Source of the DNA: Oceanihabitans sp. IOP_32
GTDB lineage: Bacteria > Bacteroidota > Bacteroidia > Flavobacteriales > Flavobacteriaceae
DNA length: 64,000 nt
Assembly (NCBI RefSeq): GCF_009498295.1
Contig: NZ_CP040813.1
Coordinates: 2,239,001-2,303,000 of the forward strand
Direction: 5' to 3'
A program made the translations under genes and the position numbers. Each line of letters starts with the position of its first letter. Within the stretch, counting starts at the first letter, position 1. A model generated the notes under the pieces. The model had not been told where the DNA came from. It saw only the letters and a list, made by a program, of their open reading frames with translations, and searched no databases. Positions 58,761 to 64,000 of this stretch are shown in pieces.

Positions 58761-58791
58761 TTTGCAAATGATAATTTTGATATTATATTTG
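58761..58791 (+). promoter_or_regulatory. Promoter of the second tRNA-Thr(TGT)
   Basis: TTTG (58761-58764), 19 bases, TATATTTG (58784-58791), ending 15 bases before the tRNA. Confidence 0.65.
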
Positions 58792-58806
58792 CACTCGTTA
58801 AAAAAA

Positions 58807-58880
58807 GCCGATGTAGCTCAGCTGGCTAGAGCAGCTGATTTGTAATCAGCAGGTCGTGGGTTCGAGTCCCTCCATCGGCT
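58807..58880 (+). tRNA. tRNA-Thr (TGT), second copy
   Basis: 74 bases, identical to 40974-41047. Here it stands alone with its own promoter and terminator, and no degenerate 3' copy follows. Confidence 0.96.
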
Positions 58881-58890
58881 CAAAAAAAAA

Positions 58891-58915
58891 CCTTTCTAAT
58901 CAGAAAGGTTTTTTT
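58891..58915 (+). terminator. Terminator of tRNA-Thr
   Basis: CCTTTCT and AGAAAGG pair around AATC, with A and T runs extending the stem. Confidence 0.8.
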
Positions 58916-58981
58916 GGTTTTAATACTGGCCTAGTCTAAATATCCTATTCGATAAATATTTAGAACTATGTAGTATGGTGC

Positions 58982-59683
58982 TTAGTTGTTTTGATCAGTT
59001 TCTTTTATGTTATCTATAAATAGTTGTAATTCTTTTCCGTATTTCGAAGCTTTTACTTCTGGTGTTAAGACCTTATTTATAGTATCTAAAAGCTTAATAT
59101 TTGCATTGTAAATTTCTGTTAATGCTAAATATGGAGCTACTTCACTATCTTTATTATTGATCGCAAAATTTACGGTATAAAGGTACTTTCGTTTTAGCAA
59201 ATTGTTACTTTCGGTATTAATTAAAGTTAGTTTTGTAGTATCGCCCGCTTTTAGAGCGTCAAACTTTTCTTTTATTAAATCTAAATTTCTGCTGTTTAAT
59301 TTAGCTATCATCGTTTTGTAGTCTTCCCATGTGCTGTGTTGGTTCGAACCTTTAATTTTAGCGTCGAAAACAAAGTTTTTTAATGTTGTATTAATTTCTG
59401 TAACCCCTTTATCTGCGAAAAAAGCAATGGCATCATCTTCATCCGTATTTTTATTTAAAAACAAATAAAGTACTTCGGGAGATTCTAAGGACGTATGGAG
59501 CTCAAATGAGGAGTTTCCATTTATTAATACCGAATCTAGAGTAATTAGTGTGGTGTCTTTTATTTTTTTTAGATAAACAGCTCCTTTTTTTAACCCCTTA
59601 ATATTAGTTTTTACTGTTAAATCAGGTGTTTTGGCACAGGAAATTACTAATAGTAATGCGGTGAAAATGTACAGTTTTTTCAT
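58982..59683 (-). CDS. DUF4369-family lipoprotein
   Basis: 233 aa. Lipobox LVISC (Cys16). The DUF4369 N-terminal part (TVKTNIKGLKKGAVYLKKIKDTTLITLDSVLINGNSSFELHT) usually precedes a thioredoxin-like (AhpC/TlpA) domain in Bacteroidota; here that domain is missing and the protein ends with a helical region. So it lacks redox cysteines. Envelope location, role unknown. Confidence 0.87.
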   Translation of the reverse strand: MKKLYIFTALLLVISCAKTPDLTVKTNIKGLKKGAVYLKKIKDTTLITLDSVLINGNSSFELHTSLESPEVLYLFLNKNTDEDDAIAFFADKGVTEINTTLKNFVFDAKIKGSNQHSTWEDYKTMIAKLNSRNLDLIKEKFDALKAGDTTKLTLINTESNNLLKRKYLYTVNFAINNKDSEVAPYLALTEIYNANIKLLDTINKVLTPEVKASKYGKELQLFIDNIKETDQNN

Positions 59684-59917
59684 AATTGGTTTTTTAATTA
59701 AGAGGCAAATATCTTATAAAAATATATTAAATACTAGTACTAGGAATTCTTTTGTGAACTTTACTGTTACCGTGATTCATTTTAATAAGGCGATATTAAG
59801 AGTTTGGCATAGTAATTGTTTTATGTTTTGTAGCATTTAAAAACATAGGTTTATTGAGTGGTTACTTTAAACTTTAAAATGCTATTCATATTTTTGGTTA
59901 GTTAGTTTAGTTAGAAG

Positions 59918-59946
59918 AAACACCTTTTTTAAGGTGTTTTTTTTTT
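59918..59946 (+). terminator. Orphan terminator
   Basis: AAACACCTT and AAGGTGTTT form a 9-bp stem with a TTTT loop, then a long T run. No plus-strand gene lies upstream. Confidence 0.65.
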
Positions 59947-60180
59947 GTTTAAAAAGTTTCGTTGGGGCTCAGGTCTGTTTTAATTGAATCTTTTAAATGT
60001 TAAAATTATGTGTATTTGATCGAAATAAAAAGCTTTTCGTCGATATTGCAAGTATGGTTTTGTATATTTATTCCGGATTGAAGAAATAATGTATTTTTTA
60101 GTTCAATGGATTTTTTAGTTAATTTGTATTTGCAAAAGTAGTATTCATTTCTATTTAATATTATAAATGCAGATAAAAAT

Positions 60181-60211
60181 AAACCGGGTTTGAGGGAACT
60201 CGGTTTTTTTT
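60181..60211 (+). terminator. Orphan terminator
   Basis: AAACCGGGTT and AACTCGGTTT form a 10-bp stem (one G-T) with the loop TGAGGG, followed by eight T, 45 bases before the dipeptidase gene. Confidence 0.7.
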
Positions 60212-60255
60212 ATATTTATTAATTTCGCTTGTAAGGATTAGACTAGTTTTTTGTT

Positions 60256-60927
60256 ATGGTTAAAAGATTTTTGTTCGCAATTCTTTTTGTTATAGGTACT
60301 TCAATGGTATTCGCGCAATTACCCAATGGGTTTGTTTATGCAAAAGATGTGATTCCAGATCTAGATGTAGAATTGCGGTATTATACATCGAATAATTTTG
60401 TGGGCAAACCAATCGATGGGTATAAATCAAACCGACTTATTCTTACCAGACAAACTGCCGTGGCTTTAAAGTCTGTTCAAGAAGAATTACAGCATATTAA
60501 TCTGTGTATTAAGGTATACGATGGGTATAGACCACAGCGGGCTGTAAACCACTTTATACGTTGGGCAAAACAATGGAAAGACACCATTAATAAGGCTGAT
60601 TTTTATCCAAAAGTAAAAAAGAAAGATTTATTTAAATCGGGATATATTGCGAGCAGATCTGGCCATAGTAGAGGTAGTACAGTAGATTTAACCATTATTG
60701 ATGGCAATACTGGTGAGCCTTTAGACATGGGAAGCCCTTATGATTTTTTCGGAAGAGAATCTTGGGTTAATTATTCTGGTATTACTGCAAAACAAAAAGA
60801 AAATAGACAACTTCTACAAACTGTCATGTTAAAACACGGGTTTAGAAATTACTCTAAAGAGTGGTGGCATTTTACGTTGCGACACGAGCCTTTTCCTAAA
60901 ACGTATTTTGATTTTATAGTGAAATAA
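60256..60927 (+). CDS. D-alanyl-D-alanine dipeptidase (VanX-type, M15D)
   Basis: 223 aa secreted zinc peptidase; signal peptide about residues 1-20 (ending MVFA). Active-site set: R92 in YDGYRPQRAV, zinc ligands H137 and D144 in SGHSRGSTVDLT, catalytic E202 and third ligand H205 in EWWHF. Hydrolyses D-Ala-D-Ala. With an export signal and no vanH/vanA neighbours it most likely recycles cell-wall peptides rather than giving vancomycin resistance. Confidence 0.92.
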   Translation: MVKRFLFAILFVIGTSMVFAQLPNGFVYAKDVIPDLDVELRYYTSNNFVGKPIDGYKSNRLILTRQTAVALKSVQEELQHINLCIKVYDGYRPQRAVNHFIRWAKQWKDTINKADFYPKVKKKDLFKSGYIASRSGHSRGSTVDLTIIDGNTGEPLDMGSPYDFFGRESWVNYSGITAKQKENRQLLQTVMLKHGFRNYSKEWWHFTLRHEPFPKTYFDFIVK

Positions 60928-60980
60928 AAAGCGATTGACTTAAAAAAAGAAAATCGCATTCTAATTACGTGGGTATTGTT

Positions 60981-61331
60981 TTAATCTTTATCTAAGTTTT
61001 TAGTGATGAAAAAACCAATTAACAAGCCTGCTCCGGCCATTAAGAAAATTGAACCTGGCATGGCAATTTCAGATGCTACATTAAGGTTTTTCCAAAGTAT
61101 TCCTCCTAACACAATACCTAATCCAATTCCCATGGATAATAAAGCAATATTTAGAATTAAAACTTTCCATATTGGTGCTGCTTGTTCTTTTTTTCCTTTA
61201 ACAAAAATACTGGCATCGGTACCTTTTTCAATAAGGGCTAAACGCTCTTTATTGCGGGTTGAAAAATATAAATAAAACACCCCGAAGATTGTACCAAATA
61301 TAACTGGTATGATAATTAACTCTGATCCCAT
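60981..61331 (-). CDS. DUF6249-family membrane protein
   Basis: 116 aa with three predicted membrane helices (about 4-23, 53-78 and 90-110). The stretch STRNKERLALIEKGTDASIF after helix 1 is the family signature. Function unknown; in Bacteroidota it is often divergent from an ECF sigma-factor gene, as here. Confidence 0.85.
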   Translation of the reverse strand: MGSELIIIPVIFGTIFGVFYLYFSTRNKERLALIEKGTDASIFVKGKKEQAAPIWKVLILNIALLSMGIGLGIVLGGILWKNLNVASEIAMPGSIFLMAGAGLLIGFFITKNLDKD

Positions 61332-61473
61332 AATGATTCGTTTTTAATTGATTAAATTTATTGCACTCTTAATTTATAGACGATGTATTTTAAATGTTGG
61401 TTACATTTTTATCAAACAAAATGTTTAACAAATACTTGTAACCTTTAATAAAATTTAGTCGTCTTAATTTGAA

Positions 61474-62064
61474 ATGACTAATAATAACGATCAGCATTAT
61501 ATTAATCAAACAATAAATGGCGATGCTCATGCATTTTCTGTTTTAGTAAATCGTTACAAAGACTTGGTTTTTACTTTAGCATTACGCATGTTAAAAAACA
61601 AAGAAGAAGCTGAAGAGGTTTCGCAAGACACTTTTATTAAAACTTATCAAGCGTTACATAAATTTAAAGGCCATTCGAAGTTTTCAGCATGGATTTATAA
61701 AGTGACTTACAATACGTGTTTGGACAGACTAAAGAAGAATAAAAAGCACTATAATGATGTTGCTATCGACGAGATTACCGAAAATCAAATAAAAACCATG
61801 GATAATGCTTTAGATAAAATGGAGGAGAAGGAGTATAATAAGCTCATACAAGATTGCTTAACTTTATTGCCTAAGGATGATGCTTTTTTACTGACATTAT
61901 ATTATTTTGAAACATATTCTTTAGAGGAAATTTCAAAAATTGTTGGTATTACAGCTAACAATGTAAAGGTGAAAATATTTAGAAGTCGAAAAAAATTAGC
62001 GACTATTTTAAAGCATAGATTAGAACCAGAAATCATAGAGTATTATGAAAGAGAACGCAAATAA
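61474..62064 (+). CDS. ECF-type RNA polymerase sigma factor
   Basis: 196 aa. Sigma2 (about 20-85: AFSVLVNRYKDLVFTLALRMLKNKEEAEEVSQDTFIKTYQAL) and sigma4 (about 120-180: YFETYSLEEISKIVGITANNVKVKIFRSRKKL), no sigma3. The following gene begins 20 bases before its stop, so both are translationally coupled. The membrane protein it encodes is the likely anti-sigma factor. Confidence 0.92.
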   Translation: MTNNNDQHYINQTINGDAHAFSVLVNRYKDLVFTLALRMLKNKEEAEEVSQDTFIKTYQALHKFKGHSKFSAWIYKVTYNTCLDRLKKNKKHYNDVAIDEITENQIKTMDNALDKMEEKEYNKLIQDCLTLLPKDDAFLLTLYYFETYSLEEISKIVGITANNVKVKIFRSRKKLATILKHRLEPEIIEYYERERK

Positions 62065-62458
62065 ACATCTAGATAATTTTACAAAAAAAATTATTCAAAA
62101 AGCTTCTTTGGAGCATCCTTCGATTCATTTTACTTCAGAAATAATGTCTCAAGTAACAACATTGCATAGTAATCAAGCTACTGTTTATAAACCCTTAATC
62201 TCTAAAAAACTCTGGGTTTTAATGGCTTTAGGTTTTATTTTGCTTTGTTTCTATTTCGTTTTGGGCGCAGAAAAACAAGAAGAGTCCTGGTTTCGTGCTT
62301 TAGATTTTAGTGTCTTATCAAAAAACAAATTTGCTAATGTATTTTCAGACTTTACAATATCTGAAACCTTAAAATATGGCTTGCTCTTTTTCGGATTAAT
62401 GCTTTGCATCCAAATACTATTTCTTAAAAACTATTTTGATAAACGATTGGAAGTTTAG
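62045..62458 (+). CDS. Membrane protein, candidate anti-sigma factor
   Basis: 137 aa with two membrane helices (about 55-74 and 109-127) and a cytoplasmic N-terminus of about 50 residues (LDNFTKKIIQKASLEHPSIHFTSEIM) that could bind the sigma factor. It lacks a recognisable zinc-anti-sigma HxxxCxxC motif. The assignment rests on the 20-base overlap with the sigma-factor gene. Confidence 0.7.
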   Translation: MKENANKHLDNFTKKIIQKASLEHPSIHFTSEIMSQVTTLHSNQATVYKPLISKKLWVLMALGFILLCFYFVLGAEKQEESWFRALDFSVLSKNKFANVFSDFTISETLKYGLLFFGLMLCIQILFLKNYFDKRLEV

Positions 62459-62538
62459 TTAAATTAATCTTTAATGAATTGATTTTTTTTGTCTTTGTTC
62501 TAATATCTAACAGCAAAGCGGTCTTGGTTCTTTTTTAA

Positions 62539-63780
62539 TCAATACCAGCGCTTCTTTTTCTTTTTAGAGGCTTCACTTTTACGGCCTTTTTTATATTTAC
62601 TCCCGGTTTTTTTAGATTTATGAATTATCGGTTTTGCTTTAGGATCCAATGGGTATGGATGGTTTCCTTCAATAGGAATTTGAACATTTATTAATTGCTG
62701 AATGGATTGCACGTAGCTTTTCTCATCGGCAGAACAAAAGGAGTAAGACTTTCCGGCTTGACCTGCGCGTCCTGTTCTACCAATCCTATGTACATAGGTT
62801 TCGGGAATGTTAGGCATATCGAAATTTACCACAGCATCCAATTCATTGATGTCTATGCCACGAGCAGCAACATCGGTTGCTATTAAAATGTTTACATAAC
62901 CACTTTTAAATTTTTTTAAAGCCTCATGTCTCAGATTTTGAGCTTTATTCCCATGAATAGTTTCAACCTTATAACCGTTATTTACAAGTGTTTGCTCTAA
63001 TTTATCTACGCCATATTTGGTACGTCTAAAAATAAGAATATTACCCTTTATAGTATTTCTTAATAGGTGTAAACACAATTCAATTTTATGGCGTTTAGGG
63101 ACGTAATATAAAACCTGACTCACATTTTTTGCAGCCGAAGATGTTGGCGATACCTCAACACGTTCAGGAGATTTTAAAATAGTATTGGCAAGCTGTTCTA
63201 CTTTATAGGGCATGGTTGCCGAAAATAACAGAATCTGTTTTTCTTCAGGACATAAACGCTCAATCTTTTTAACATCATCAATAAAACCCATATCTAGCAT
63301 TAAATCGGCCTCATCTAAAACTAAAGTCTCGATGTAATCTAAATTCAAATTGTCCTGTTTGTGCAAATCTAAGAGTCTTCCTGGGGTCGCAATAAGAATA
63401 TCCACCCCTTTTTTTAGAATGTCCTTTTGAGGTTCTATAGAGGTTCCCCCGTAAATTACAGTGGTTCTCAAGTTGGTATTTTTGCCATAAACTTTAAAGT
63501 TTTCGTTTATCTGCACCGCTAATTCTCTAGTCGGACTTACAATAAGAGCTCTTATTTTTTTTCCTTTTTTAGGAGCGTCTTGTTTATCAAAAAGCAACTG
63601 GAGTATAGGAAGTGCAAAAGCAGCTGTTTTTCCTGTGCCCGTTTGGGCCGAAGCAATAACATCTTTTTTATCTAAAACCAGTGGTATGGTGCGTTCTTGA
63701 ATTAATGTGGGATTGTCGTAACCAGCCTCTGCAATAGCTCTTAGAAGTGGTTTGTTAAGTTGTAAGTCTTTAAAGGACAT
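62539..63780 (-). CDS. DEAD-box RNA helicase (RhlE-like)
   Basis: 413 aa. Q motif (GYDNPTLIQERTIP), I AQTGTGKT, Ia PTRELA, Ib TPGRLLD, II DEAD, III SAT, IV ILIFRRTK, V ATDVAARGIDI, VI HRIGRTGR. The basic C-terminal tail (KSKKTGSKYKKGRKSEASK) is typical of RhlE-type helicases in ribosome assembly and RNA decay. Confidence 0.93.
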   Translation of the reverse strand: MSFKDLQLNKPLLRAIAEAGYDNPTLIQERTIPLVLDKKDVIASAQTGTGKTAAFALPILQLLFDKQDAPKKGKKIRALIVSPTRELAVQINENFKVYGKNTNLRTTVIYGGTSIEPQKDILKKGVDILIATPGRLLDLHKQDNLNLDYIETLVLDEADLMLDMGFIDDVKKIERLCPEEKQILLFSATMPYKVEQLANTILKSPERVEVSPTSSAAKNVSQVLYYVPKRHKIELCLHLLRNTIKGNILIFRRTKYGVDKLEQTLVNNGYKVETIHGNKAQNLRHEALKKFKSGYVNILIATDVAARGIDINELDAVVNFDMPNIPETYVHRIGRTGRAGQAGKSYSFCSADEKSYVQSIQQLINVQIPIEGNHPYPLDPKAKPIIHKSKKTGSKYKKGRKSEASKKKKKRWY

Positions 63781-63797
63781 GTAAAATGAGTTTGATG

Positions 63798-63805
63798 CAA
63801 AGATA
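63798..63805 (-). promoter_or_regulatory. -7 box of the helicase gene
   Basis: Minus strand TATCTTTG, 18 bases before the start codon. Confidence 0.4.
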
Positions 63806-63973
63806 CAGTAAACTGAAGTAATCTTTTTTAGAGTTTATTGTAGTTTTTCTTTTTACTGAAACACTTATTCTAGTGCTTAGAATTATTTATATCAAAAACA
63901 GAATAACTTCATGGTTTTGAGCTAAAAGAAAGTCACTTTTTAAACAAGCGCTAAGGTATTAAACGCTGTTTTA

Positions 63974-64000
63974 TTAGTTTTCTTTGCCTAGTTCTACCGC
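63974..64000 (-). CDS. Possible C-terminal end of a minus-strand gene cut by the window
   Basis: The minus strand reads AVELGKEN then TAA at 63976-63974, which looks like a plausible protein tail. Only eight codons are visible, so this is weak. Confidence 0.25.
   Translation of the reverse strand, partial: AVELGKEN

Larger units (their letters stand above)
59684..60255. other. Intergenic region with two orphan plus-strand terminators
   Basis: 572 AT-rich bases between divergent genes. Two rho-independent terminators (59918-59946 and 60181-60211) point to short plus-strand transcripts that have no open frame. A TATTTTTG box at 59889-59896 precedes the first one. Confidence 0.45.

Noticed and set aside
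60256-60927. Vancomycin-resistance vanX
   Set aside because: It has an export signal and no vanH, vanA or regulators next to it; more likely a wall-recycling dipeptidase.

Overview
The window reads as chromosomal DNA of a Bacteroidota member, most likely family Flavobacteriaceae (genus not resolvable from sequence alone). Evidence: AT-rich DNA; TonB-dependent outer-membrane receptors with carboxypeptidase-like N-terminal domains; Bacteroidota-restricted families (DUF2851, DUF4920, DUF4369, DUF3467, DUF6249); promoters that fit the Bacteroidota -7 consensus TAnnTTTG; start codons mostly lacking Shine-Dalgarno sequences, with rpsU as a striking exception; and the order rpsU-xerC-hpf-tRNAs-tuf-tRNA(Trp)-secE-nusG-rplKAJL-rpoBC.

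Layout. 1-2199: 3' part of a TonB-dependent receptor gene. 2200-6471: a small accessory block (membrane-inserted amidohydrolase, leaderless peptidoglycan amidase, unknown 270-aa protein) entered through a tRNA-like 3' fragment. 6472-10812 (minus): aspA-sdhA-sdhB, a fumarate-centred cluster with no membrane cytochrome b gene. 11269-14774: mnmD and a DUF4920 lipoprotein (minus), then ilvE and a TIGR01777 epimerase (plus). 14919-17830 (minus): a His-rich membrane protein and a TonB receptor, a probable metal-uptake pair. 17831-20077: gene-poor stretch with a methyltransferase flanked by matching hairpins, and a DIP1984-family protein. 20196-28136: pepT, pyrD, HMG-CoA lyase, a FecA-like receptor and guaB. 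28535-37790: FIST sensor plus hybrid kinase, DUF2851, PspC, K+ channel, AGCS symporter, HhH protein and acyl-CoA dehydrogenase. 38114-38866: orphan AAA ATPase. 39116-54809: translation/transcription core. 54976-63780: DUF3467, prfC, idi, queD, a second tRNA-Thr(TGT), a DUF4369 lipoprotein, a VanX-like dipeptidase, an ECF sigma factor with a membrane partner, and a DEAD-box helicase. 63974-64000 may hold the tail of one more minus-strand gene.

How it fits together. AspA makes fumarate from aspartate next to a fumarate-reductase/succinate-dehydrogenase pair. The 39-55 kb block supplies ribosome, RNA polymerase and elongation-factor components, and its spacers carry stem-loops that could tune the ratio of L7/L12, beta and beta'. 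The rpsU Shine-Dalgarno fits autoregulation by bS21.

The most unusual structure is not in proteins. Three tRNAs of the tuf region are each followed by a CTGAGCnnAGTCGAAG motif and a degenerate copy of that same tRNA's 3' end. A fourth tRNA is followed by a 126-bp tandem repeat, and a 42-bp palindromic element recurs at three distant intergenic sites.
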